The translations under genes were made by a program, and so were the position numbers. 64,000 nucleotides of DNA, from the NCBI GenBank assembly GCA_950106755.1, contig OX467088.1, positions 31,396,401-31,460,400 on the forward strand, given 5' to 3'. Position 1 is the first letter of the stretch, and each line of letters starts with the position of its first letter. Below the pieces are notes generated by a model that was not told the DNA's origin, did not search any database, and saw nothing but the letters and a program-made list of their open reading frames with translations. The stretch comes from Climacium dendroides (taxonomy: Eukaryota > Streptophyta > Bryopsida > Hypnales > Climaciaceae). Positions 11,901-21,559 of this stretch are shown piece by piece.

Positions 11901-12313
11901 ACTCTCCCAACGATTGGTCTTCCACAACCGGATCTCCGGTTGTGTTCGGAACATGCTCTAGGACGGCATTGGGAAAGCCATAGCTAGTCTCAGACTGATC
12001 TCCAAATGAGTCCACATAATAGCTAGGAGCGGAATCTTCCGGATCCGACCAATCCATGGTGTATCCTTCCGAGTCGCTGGTTTCCCCCAGATGTCTTTTC
12101 GTCGCCCAAGGAATACGGATAGGAGGTTTTCCTACCACCAACTCCTAGGCTCCCCAATCTACCAATACCCGGGCCGAATATAGCCAAGGTCTTCCGAGCA
12201 ACATTGGAAATGGCCTTCCTTTGTTAACTCGGATAACCACGTAATTCAGCAAGTAATTTATCCCCCCGATCCGGGTTGGTGTGGGAATCCGGAATCCGGA
12301 AACGGATCAATAA
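8907..12313 (-). pseudogene. pol: Ty3/gypsy pol: protease end, reverse transcriptase, RNase H, integrase
   Basis: Polyprotein remnant of an Athila/Tat-like Metaviridae element. On minus: the end of the protease region (TPTRIGG...MLLGRPWL, about 12280-12150), then an RT domain with QDFRKLN, FLDGFSGYNQ, MPFGLCNAP and the catalytic FIDDF near 11065. RNase H follows with IDASG, TEREALAVVY and HTDHDSLKYL. Integrase has H..C-C residues (RSCDQCQR), then the triad D in GIDFIGP, D in SDRGTHF and E in GLTERANG. The C-terminal part (HTRWMGTFRV...) is shifted by one frame near 9110 and ends about 8908. In-frame TAG codons lie at 12145-12147 and 10102-10104. Upstream it is broken by LTR C1, and continues at 15.8-17.0 kb as protease and gag. 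Not functional as it stands. Confidence 0.9.
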
Positions 12314-15300
12314 TGCAAGAAGTAGGTACGAAAAATAAAATAAAAAATAAAAAAATAATAGTTAGAGTGTGATTTTTGGACCAGATAACTTGAATTAGGA
12401 AATAAGTGTTCTGGTACCACCCGTAATCGGAACTTATCCGGATCTGGAATCCGGACTCATCCGGAACACAGGAACCTACCGTATAGGTCCCGTAGCTACG
12501 GAAGTAGGATACCGTTGATACAACGGACCTGTAGCCGTTGTCCTTAAGACCGTAGAGAGACAGTTTAGTACTTAAGCTGTCTTCCTAGGGTTTCCTCTTC
12601 ACTTTTCTGTTCTGTGTACCCGAGACTGTTTGTGTGAGTAGTTGAGAGAAAGAGTGGTGAGTTAGCGACTGAGGTAGAACTACTTTTTCCTCGTTCTCAC
12701 TTAGATCTTATGGCATCCGGACCAATACGGAAGATAGCGGTATCTGCCCAAGTTATCTCTCCGGCCATTCCGGATAGCCCGGAACTACACAAACAGTTAG
12801 AGGAGGACTTGACTAGGTTAGGATGTGTCGGTTTACTACACCGACTGTGGAACCTCAAGAGTGAGGAGATAATTCAAGAGCTACTTCACGGTGTTCTGAA
12901 TCAGTATGAGCTTACTTTGAGAGGACGACCAGTCCCGTGGACCGAGGACATCTGGGCGGACGTTTATCAGTTCCGGAAGAGTGGGAACGGTTTAGCATTG
13001 AGGACGGACCGTTTTGTAGCCGGGAAGTTCACCGGGACTGCAAACCCTAAGGACGAATTTGCTATCAGCGAGTGTAAGGACGAGAGACATAGGCGGATCC
13101 TAGAGTTTCTAATTCCGATCTTATATCCGGAAAAGCCAACGCTGGTTACCATTACAGTGGCTAATACTATCTTTGGGGCTATGGAGAACCGGGTAGTGCA
13201 CTAGGGTAGGGTCATAGCCGGAATAGTGGCTATATTAGCGGATCACATGACTCAAGTTAAGGCAAGTCCAGTTAGCACGTATTTATTTCATCTGTACCAT
13301 CAATAGGAACTTTTGAGTGCGGCGAAAATAATTCAGTATGACACCGGAAAGACACTCCTGTCATACGGACTTTCCGGGGAGGAAGCGGAAGATCCAGTCG
13401 AGTCTGAACCGGAGGAGCTTCCCGAGGAACGTCTGACCGATGCAAGGACCAAGAAGAGGAAGTCAACCGATCCGGGGTCGAGAATCAAGCCACCCACAAT
13501 GGAGAGGGGGGAGTCCAACAAGGGACCTGAGATGGAAACAGAATCTGCATTTTTCAATGCGGGGCTCGATTGGATACGGGAAGCCAAGGTACTTCACGAC
13601 GGATTGTCGGATCTGGTGATAGATACCGCGGAAGTACTGAAGGTGGATCCGGATCAGATCGTGGAAGTTGTCAAGCGATTGCCCAAGCCGGAGGATCTGA
13701 AGAAGAAGGATGAGCGGATCCAGGAGTTGGAGGCGGAACGGAACCTACTCCAGACCCGGGTGAATTGGGCGGAAGGGGAAATGGTAGTTGCGAAGGAAAA
13801 AGAGAAGGAGGCTCTCGTTCTGGTCAAGAATCTATCCGGGGCAATCAACATCAAAGCCAACATCATCACGAAAGCTGCCTTGTTTGACTCGAAGATGATA
13901 TCAGAAGGCCACATTACCGGAACCAAGGTAGTTACCATCCTCGTAGACTTCACTGCGAGAATAGAGCGAGTTTTCAAGGAGATCCAGAAGTTGCTGGCGA
14001 CCATCGACCCAAACCATGCGATGGATTTCTCCACCTTTCCGGAACTTCCTTTTGTCGTAGGTACCCCAAGGAAGCCAGTGGCGAATCAGGCAACCCGGAT
14101 GGAGGGCCTGAGGGGGATACTCACACCAGCCGAGCCTTCCGCCAGTAAGATACAGATGACGGAGTTGAATCTGAGGCCAGCCTCGGAACCGGAACCGGAG
14201 TCTAGCGCGAAAACGGTTCCGGTGCCATCTAAGTTCTCAACTCCGGAAGTTCCCAAGGCACAAACAATGCCAAATTTGATGACCGGATCATTCAAGGTTC
14301 CGGGACAGTAGGTTAGGGGAGATCTCATCAACCGGATCAGTGGGATGACCAATCCAGCTCGAACTAATCCGAAAGGATTTGTGCACATGCAAGAGACCAC
14401 GCCGGAGAAAGGAAGCGAACCCGCAACATTGGAGGATACAACACCAGAGAAGGAGAAGGAAGTTCAAGTCATTGAAGATTCTGAGGAGGAAAGTGCCCAC
14501 TCCACTTCCAGAACCGAAGGCGACAGCGATCCGTCTCCCGCAACGTGCCATATCCAGACTTGGTCTACAGCAAAAACTACGCCAGCAAAGAATACGAAGG
14601 GGACACCTACCAGCCAAGCAAGGAGTCATTCAAAGAAAGGACGAAAGCCAAGACATTAGGGTTGGTAGGAGAAGAAGTATAGGATTCGGAATGGGGTTCC
14701 GAGCTTGGACCCGGTTTCCGGAATTTTAGGCGGATAGTAAGGAAATCCGGTTATCTCGGACAGCTGTTAGCAATCTTTCCGGATATTTCGGGAGGTTCAG
14801 AGATTGGTGGCCTGAATTTCCGGGTTTTCCTTTTCAGGCTTTTAAGAGTTGACTTTGGGTTTTTGTGTTAGTATTTTAAGGGCAGGCAAGTTAGTTGTCT
14901 GCCATTCCATTCCATCCTACTCCACTGGATTTTCGTGCTTTCACGTATGTATTACAATTTTCTTTTCTTAATCTAAGTCAGCTAGGATACCTTTAGCTGC
15001 ACTTTTGCTTAGACAGGGTCTTTTGGGCTGAGTGTACACATGGGTGTATGATCTGGTACTGGAGAGAGAGAAGGGAGGGAGAGAAGGAATCTGAATCTTG
15101 AGTTATGGATCATCTGGAGGTGGAGCTAGTGAGAAGGAATGCAAAGCTAAGTAAGGGAGTGTAAGTGCAACATGCTTTTAAACTGCCGGAACGACAATCC
15201 GGAATAGAAGGTAGAGGTCCGTGCGAGTCCAGAACCAGGAGGGTTCTGTGCGGAGTTAAACAACCGCCAAAGGAAAGGATCTCCCGCTACTTCGGAAAGT

Positions 15301-15780
15301 CTGCCAACCTCCCCTTTGGTAAACTGTCTTCTCCTTGAGATTCTATTCTTTTGGGTCTATAAGTTCTGATCCGTCGTTGTAGTAAGAGAGGTGTGAAAAG
15401 TGCTCTGTGTAACTTGATTCCGGATTGGCCAATTCGGAAACTGTGAGAGAATACTCCTCCCTCCTCCTACAACTGTATTGTCTTGGGTGTGTTGTTTAGT
15501 AGATTTAGAGTACAGAGAGGATAATTGTATAAGTGGTGAGTCCCCATCCCTTTCTAGATCAAGGGCGGACCCTCTGAGGGTAAAACAGAGGCAACAAAAA
15601 CCAGTGACGGAAGAGAGACGGAACTTAGTTCCGGGTATATCCGGATCCGGAACGGAATCCGGAATGTACTAAGTTTCCGGAATAAGGTAGGGAAGTGAAA
15701 TAAGGGAGATTAAATGAGTAGTCACAATCCGGATACTTCTCATTCAATCGATATCATACTAGAGTTCCCTAGAACGATAA
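12314..15780 (+). mobile_element. LTR family C copy C1, inserted in the protease region
   Basis: It splits the minus-strand retroelement between the protease part ending around 15800 and the part starting at 12313. The left edge is set at TGCAAGAAGTAGG by comparison with copy C2, whose reversed start is TGTGGAAAGAAGTAG at 30031. The right edge is uncertain; no GCGACA-type end is visible, so it may be truncated. It contains the ORF at 12710-14659 and about 1.1 kb of non-coding DNA with TCGTTGTAGT near 15373 and the CTCTGAGGGTAAAACAGAGG hairpin near 15570. Confidence 0.65.
12710..14659 (+). pseudogene. LTR-C encoded ORF, three nonsense codons
   Basis: Function unknown. It starts at ATG 12710 (MASGPIRKIAVSAQVISPAI). 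Shared module: LGCVGLLHRLWNLKSEEIIQ, W.EDIWADVYQFRK, then PKDEFAISECKDERHRRILE and LYPEKPTLVTITVANTIFGA. Breaks: TAG at 13202-13204 in place of a Trp (family pattern DW/HW), TAG near 13303 (Gln), and TAG at 14309. After the first two, 13313-14311 reads through: acidic linker, basic KKRKSTD, then coiled coil. The last part (14345-14659) is acidic with VQVIEDSEEES and a basic end. The split copy C0/C2 has the same layout. Confidence 0.65.
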
Positions 15781-16556
15781 TTCGTATCATCTTGCAACCA
15801 TTTGTCGTTGTAAGGATACTTACGGCTAACTGCGCGTATGACAGTTAGTACGTCCAATAATCTTCCGACCGGATTCACCCGAGACTGGTCCGCCATTCTA
15901 AGGACTTGATCCGTGGCTTCCAAAGTGGTGAAACCTAAGTCAAATGCCGTCTTCTCCAACATCAAGTTGACCCCGGATCCTCCATCTATAGGCACATGCG
16001 GAATCGAGCATCCCTCTCTTTCCACAGTGACTTCTGGTGCTCCGGAATCTTCCGGTCTTGTGAAGTTCATTGCAACAAATGGAAGTTTCACTCGCCTCTT
16101 CCGTCTCCGTGTCCATGCCTCCCGGATCAGTTTCTGGTACGTTACATTGTCATGCAGTAGCTGACCGATAGTCACGTTCGCCTTCTGATCCTTGATGTCC
16201 TGGATGATGTTGTACTCCTGGGTACTTACATCCGGGTTGATAATGACTGGGGTGTCACTAAAACTCACCCTCTTTGGTTTAGGTACAGGATCCGATCCGG
16301 AAATTTCCGTTCGGATCTCTGTACTAATATCTCTCGGAATCCGATTCCTCTCCACCCCTTCCTCAGATTGAACCCTATCCGGTTCCGGTCTTACCTCTAC
16401 GGGGACTAGGTTGGAATCACTACTTGATTCCGGTTTCTCCCTATGCTTCTTCCTCCTCCTCCTCCTCCTTCGATTTGATTGATCCGGTTCGTTCCGGGTG
16501 GAGCTGCGGGTAGTTACTCGGTTTACCATAGTTTCCACCTTATTTGGCAACTCCAC
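15759..16556 (-). pseudogene. Retroelement gag C-terminus and aspartic protease, truncated
   Basis: It follows the zinc-knuckle ORF by 9 bp. Order: a basic run RRRRRRRKKHREK, a linker, the block VRVSFSDTPVIINPDVS-like with NIIQDIKDQKANVTIGQLL, then a retropepsin core with the catalytic motif in IDGGSGVNLMLEKTAFDLGF and the later VGRLLDVLTV. The reading leaves the family pattern after about 15830, where LTR C1 cuts it. The degraded plus-strand copy at 31211-31449 has the same DDAPVIINQN and NVTIGEHL blocks. DGGSG replaces the more usual DTGS/DSGS, as in some plant gypsy groups. Confidence 0.8.
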
Positions 16557-16565
16557 TTTACACCG

Positions 16566-17012
16566 TCATTTGTCTGGATTCTCCGTGCCGGCCGTGTGTC
16601 CGTAATTGAAGGCGGTTTGCTCCCTTGGAAGAATTTGCACTTGTTTATACACCGGCCTTGGTACAACTAGTTTCGGACATTGTTCTTCCGGATGTCCGTA
16701 TTCCTGGCAGTTCTGGCAGGGAAGAACCCTTGGCGCACCTTGCCCTATTCCCTTGTTTGGACAAGAATTGGCATAGTGTCCTGGTTCCCCACAACCATAA
16801 CAAATCACCACTTGTCTATCCGGATAACCGGATGGTCTCATTGGCTGCTGCATCATCATCCCTTGACTTGATCCAGGTAAAAAGTTCCGGTTCAACATAT
16901 TGGAACGGATCGGAACAGCGATCCCTTTTCCCCTTGCATAAGTTGGTTGAACCTGGTAAACTTCCCCTTCCTCTTCCGCCATGGTATAGTACATCTCTTC
17001 TTCCGGGTACAC
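16566..17012 (-). pseudogene. gag: Gag nucleocapsid piece with two zinc knuckles, 5'-truncated
   Basis: Minus strand. It has a basic glycine-rich stretch (YARGKGIAVPIRSNMLNRNF) and then two CCHC knuckles: CYGCGEPGHYANSC and CQNCQEYGHPEEQC. These are the RNA-binding nucleocapsid motifs of LTR retroelements. The N-terminal capsid part is missing: beyond about 17015 the sequence is unrelated DNA. The plus-strand relative at 30160-30950 keeps the same knuckles but has stops in place of Gln codons in the second one. Confidence 0.85.
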
Positions 17013-17396
17013 CTGATCAGTATAGGAAAGAACTTGAGGGTGTAAAATTCAGGCTTTCTGGGAGGATGTGAAGTCATGGGTACAAGGTAGGATTAAAGTG
17101 ACATAGACACATGTAATGACTCAACAAATGTGTTTTGGTGTTACAAGTCTAGGGTATGCCAAAATAAAAAGGATGTACAGAATTAAATATTTTAGGTCCT
17201 AAACCATGAAAGATGGGAAATAAAAATGGAGACTCATTGGAATAACCTTATCACAGAGGTGAAGTTAGTCAAGTTACGCAATATTATTTGGAGACGGGTT
17301 TTGAGAATAGAAAATGGGGATTACTTGGGAGTGTTGGGATCAATGTGACATTATTCCATTGGCTTTGGGATTGCAAATTAGGCCCCATAAAATGGA
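17013..17396. other. Non-coding DNA between truncated gag and satellite
   Basis: No ORF, RNA gene or terminal repeat could be recognised. The composition is AT-rich with short homopurine runs, unlike the CCGGAA-rich retroelement DNA to its left. It marks the breakpoint where the minus-strand retroelement lost its capsid region and 5' LTR. Confidence 0.4.
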
Positions 17397-19215
17397 GAGT
17401 GACTTGCAGTCCCTATAGTGAATTCCTTCCAATGTTTTTTGGATTTACGGAGTTGAGAAAAAATTAAATGGGGAGAATATAGGGGTGTCCAGTTCAAATT
17501 CATTCCATTGGGTTGGGGCTTGGGGGTCCCCCCCCAATATGGGGGCACTATAAGAAAACGTAGTTTTTTTGGATGTCACAAAAAATAGGCATCTGTGTTT
17601 TTAAAAACGGGTTTGACATTGACGTTGATGTCCTCCGAAATCCGTCAAAAAAGAAACGTCCAAAACATGCTAAAATTTTTGTGAACGTCACCAATAACAT
17701 GACGATTTTTTGTGACGTCAAAAAAATTCAAGGCCTCCAAACTTCTCTAAGTGTGACATGTGGAGGGGTCCAAAATGCCAACTCAACTTTTGTTTGGGCA
17801 GTTTTTGCCAGATGTACTTTTTTTCCCCCAACCCCTTCCTGCCCGGGGCGGTGACGTGGACCCCTTTCAAATCTGACGTGGCATTTTTTGACGTGGACAT
17901 GCCACATCAGATGCCACGTCAGCAATATTGGGTGAGTTGAAATTCTAAAGTCCTGTTGTTCATGACATCTCATAAAACGTAGACGTGTCCATTTTGACAT
18001 CATTGTGAACAACCTTTATGTCATGCAAAGGTCAGTACAAAAAACCCTAAACAAGGTCAGTACAAAAAAAACTATTGAAAAAATAAAATAAAATAAACAT
18101 ATAAAAAAATTTAATTCAAAAAAATGTAAAGAAAACTTACCATGTACGATCAAAAGGATTTTTGATGGCAAAATGAAGGAAATAAGTCATTAAAATTTAT
18201 TAAAAATGAAGGTAAAGGGGTCCTATTTATATTCATTCTCTGTCCATGATGAGACAAAAGATATGGGATAAATGGAAAATGGGAATTTGAACATTGTCCA
18301 TTTTGACGTTGTTTTAGACATGTAGATGTTGTTTCAGACATGTGACATGTTGATTTAGACATCAGAATCAACGAGTCTTGTTTTTTTACACATTTTATAT
18401 TGAACACAAGTTTTGTTGTACTTATCCCATATGGATTGTTTCTCTTCCTATCACCCCACTAGTATAAAAACCAGCTCTTCTCATCCATGGTGCACATCCA
18501 TCCATGTCCTTTTTTTTTACAAGGTATGCCACGTGGCTGCCCTATCCTTAAATTTTTATATGTGGTCAACATTTCAAAACAATTTTTACTAATTTAGCCA
18601 TAATCAAAATAAGTTTACTTGCTGACGTGGATTTCTCATGTTTTTTGTGATGTCAAAAAAAACATATTCTGTTGTGTTTGACGTCATGGAAGACATGTGA
18701 CGTTGCAAGTGACATTCATTTATTCTCTGAATTTTGTTGCCTTGTTGTCGTTGACATCAATTGAAATCTCATTATCCAGCACTTGTTTTTTGGCAAACGT
18801 CGGATGTTTTTGAAAACATGTGACGTTTTTCTGGACGTCACGTGTTTTTGTCAAAACATCGTCAAAAACACAGTTTTCTTAGAGTGGGGTGAATGGTAGT
18901 ACGGGGAGTGCGAAGAAGTGCTTTCCATTGGGGGTTCGTGGATGGCCCAAACAATTTGGGAGTAATTTGAAGTCCCCACAGTGAATTCTTCCCAGTGCTT
19001 TTTGGATTTAGAGAGTTGGGAAAAAATTTAAATGGGGAAAACATGGGGGGGTTATGGCCAAGTTCATTCCATTGGGTTGGGGCTCGGGGGTTCCCCCCCC
19101 AAAATTGGGGTGAATAGTCGTGTGGGAAGTGCCAGGAAGTGCTTTCCCACCTGGGTTTAGGGATGGCCCAAACAATTTGGGAGTGACTTGCAGTCTCCAT
19201 AGGGTGAAAGCACAT
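17397..19215 (+). repeat. Satellite-like tandem repeat, about 221-bp unit, interrupted
   Basis: The phrase GAGTGACTTGCAGTCC recurs at 17397, 18960 and 19181. The last two are 221 bp apart; the first two are 221-222 bp apart once the 1,341-bp CACTA element is removed. Other shared blocks are TTTTTGGATTTA.(G)GAG, TTCATTCCATTGGGTTGGGGCT and a C-run (CCCCCCCC). At least two units are present; the ends are ragged. Confidence 0.7.
17546..18886. mobile_element. Non-autonomous CACTA element, 1,341 bp
   Basis: Its ends are CACTATAAGAAAACGTAG and, reversed, CACTCTAAGAAAACTGTG. GGG lies on both sides (17543-17545 and 18887-18889), the 3-bp duplication typical of CACTA elements, though within a G-run. 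The subterminal DNA is dense in GACGT and ACGTC words in both directions, a usual transposase-binding pattern. No coding region is visible. Confidence 0.75.
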
Positions 19216-20500
19216 TACGCCCCCCTACAAAGTACGTCTAAAAAGTACTTTTTGAGGATGTATTTATAGAACGTACTTTTTTTTAGATAAAATAAACATT
19301 ATTTTCACTTTTCAATTGATCCAATTGGTAGGTACTTATGTAGAGAAGGTATTCTACCACATTCTAATCCAATTTAGTGTTTCATCCATCCTCTACAAAG
19401 TACTTTACCAACAATAAAAGTGTGTTAGGTTTGCAAAATAATTACAAATGACTTTGTACAGGCCAAATGAATGATCAAAAAAGCACAATAGTTTGTACAA
19501 AAATAGAATATATATACTATGCAAGGGCTTCTTGGTGATAGTAGAACTATAATTACAATATCTATTGGAATGTGGAAGTCAGATGGGCATTATCTTTTGC
19601 GGAGGAAAAAAGACACAAAAAATAATATTTACGTTCATTTTTTAATGAGTAAAGCACTACATTCACATACTGTAGCATGGCTACTGCTTAAATCTCCAAT
19701 ATTTTGTATATTTGTTTGATTTTTTTCCTTGCTTCTATTCGTGAAGAATTACTTATGGTTTAGGGTAGTTTTAAACTTTCAACTTCATCTCCATGAGCTC
19801 CTTTATAATCCCGAAAGTCATTCAAAAATTAGCTAAACTCGTTCCTACCTATCAATAGAATAATAGGAACTATTTTCAATAGAAAAAGTAGTGATTTTCA
19901 GTGTCCCTTTATCACAAGGACAAAACTTCTTATAGTATAGATGTTTGTTTAAGTGTTTAACCCCTAAATGCCCAAGGCCTTTTTTGAGCTTTGAGGAATT
20001 TGTTCTAAATTGAACAAAAAGACATCATTTTGATAAGTTGTATCATTTTTTTTGGAATTATAATTGTACAAATTCAAACTAAACAATTTAGAGATCACAT
20101 AGGAAAAGAAAACACAACAATATTACTTATGGATTGAAAGATTATAATGTTTCATCATAAAGATGCTAAAATTGTAAAAGAAATTTGAAGTCTTTCAATC
20201 CTCTTTTTACATGCCAAATCTAAAAAGTTGGTCACCAAAAAAATATGAGGATAAGGGCCTAACATGCAAAATCCTAACCAATTTATGGCTTCTCAAAATC
20301 TACTCTTGTCTATTGTGCAATGGATAGCCTTGTACAAAATCTTGAATAGAAAAATCATAATCGCTCATTTTCAAAATTGAATTTTTAATGCTAAAACTAG
20401 ACTTCAAAAAAAAATTCAAAAATATAAAATACTAAAAATAGAAACTTAGTTAGGTTTTATTTAACTTCAAAGTATTGTTCAACATCAAATTTGTGCTCAT
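19216..20500. other. AT-rich region without recognisable genes
   Basis: No supported ORF. It includes GTACTTT-type short inverted words near 19230-19280. A block at about 20220-20480 is an inverted relative of 38745-39075 (see the repeat entry). Confidence 0.5.
20220..20480 (-). repeat. Inverted relative of the Harbinger-like element interior (38745-39075)
   Basis: Read in reverse complement, this block shares with 38745-39075 the words CAATACTTTGAAGTT, GTCTAGTTTTAGCAT, AAGATTTTGTACAAG and GCATGTTAGGCCCTT in the same order. No terminal repeats are seen here, so it is a fragment of the same AT-rich repeat family. Confidence 0.6.
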
Positions 20501-20708
20501 AGGGTCCTCAATTGATCTGATACCTGGGTGATATCCATCTCTGTTCCATTTGACAAGCTCAATAAAATTAGGGTTTTAATTGCATTGTAGCCAGCAGATT
20601 TGTAGCTCCTCTCAATTTTCGCGCATTCTCTTGCTCTCATGCCATTGTAATCTATCAAATTGCAGCTTAGCTTTGCTACTTGTTGGAAGAAAGAAAAAAA
20701 AGGAAGAA

Positions 20709-20810
20709 GATGGCAGTTCCGATTCACCCCGAGGATCCTGCACCAGATCAACCCTGGACTCCGCCCCTAGTCAGCGATTTGCTCCAGGCAAGCCAGATTT
20801 GTCGACACTG
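20709..20810 (+). CDS. Possible first exon of an unidentified gene
   Basis: ATG at 20709 follows a purine stretch (AGAAAGAAAAAAAAGGAAGAAG) and opens MAVPIHPEDPAPDQPWTPPL, a proline-rich start. The preceding 200 bp read like a plant leader (AATAAAATTAGGGTTTTAATTG). The frame closes at 20810 without a clear GT donor. The phrase GTGATTTGCTCCA recurs at about 21217, so this may be a duplicated or captured fragment. Not recognised; could be part of the CACTA element's gene. Confidence 0.25.
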
Positions 20811-21559
20811 AATTGCTATTTTCTTAGTGTAAATGTGTGATTGAGGTTCCTTTTGAGAATTTATTCATATTCTTCTTTGTTTTCTTATATTACTCTCTGA
20901 ATGTACTTTACATTATTGTTATTAACTATGGAGTTGTGATTACGTTTTAATTCACAAAATCTGATTTTTCAGATGTGAATCTTTCAATTTTCGTTTTCTC
21001 ACCTGAGAATCGGTATTCTCCAAGGTTCATTACGTTGGATTTACCCTATCTCACAAGTTCTTAGTTCTTGTTGGATATCGAGATAAACTTTCAATGCAGG
21101 GACGGATTAGGGTTTGGGTTTTTAGTTTGAGAATCACAATGTGTAGTCTAACTAAGTGCTCAAGAATATAAGATCAATATTTCACTGTTGGTTGTTATGA
21201 ATGACCGAATTAAGTGATTTGCTCCATGCAAAATTCGCGTTCAATTGCAGTCTTTATAATGCTGCTGATTGAGTTTGGATGTTCAAATGAGCTGCTTCCA
21301 CAGAATTTTCATGAGCGTTTGTATAGTACTGTATGAATCTCCTTTACATTTTCCATTGACTATGGAGTTTGTGGTTAGGTTTTACTTCACAATCCACTCA
21401 AAAGTTGTGAATCTGGAAATGATCATTTCTCACATGAGAATTAGTATCCTCCTTATTCCGGTTGTGCCGATATCTAGGTCTGAACATTCTATTGGATTTA
21501 CAAGATATTTGTTCCTTTTAGATTTGGGTAAATCTCCATTACATTCTCCAAGAGTTACC

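Noticed and set aside
13654..14034. Minus-strand reading of 126 codons
   Set aside because: Antisense shadow of the LTR-C coiled coil; no family support.
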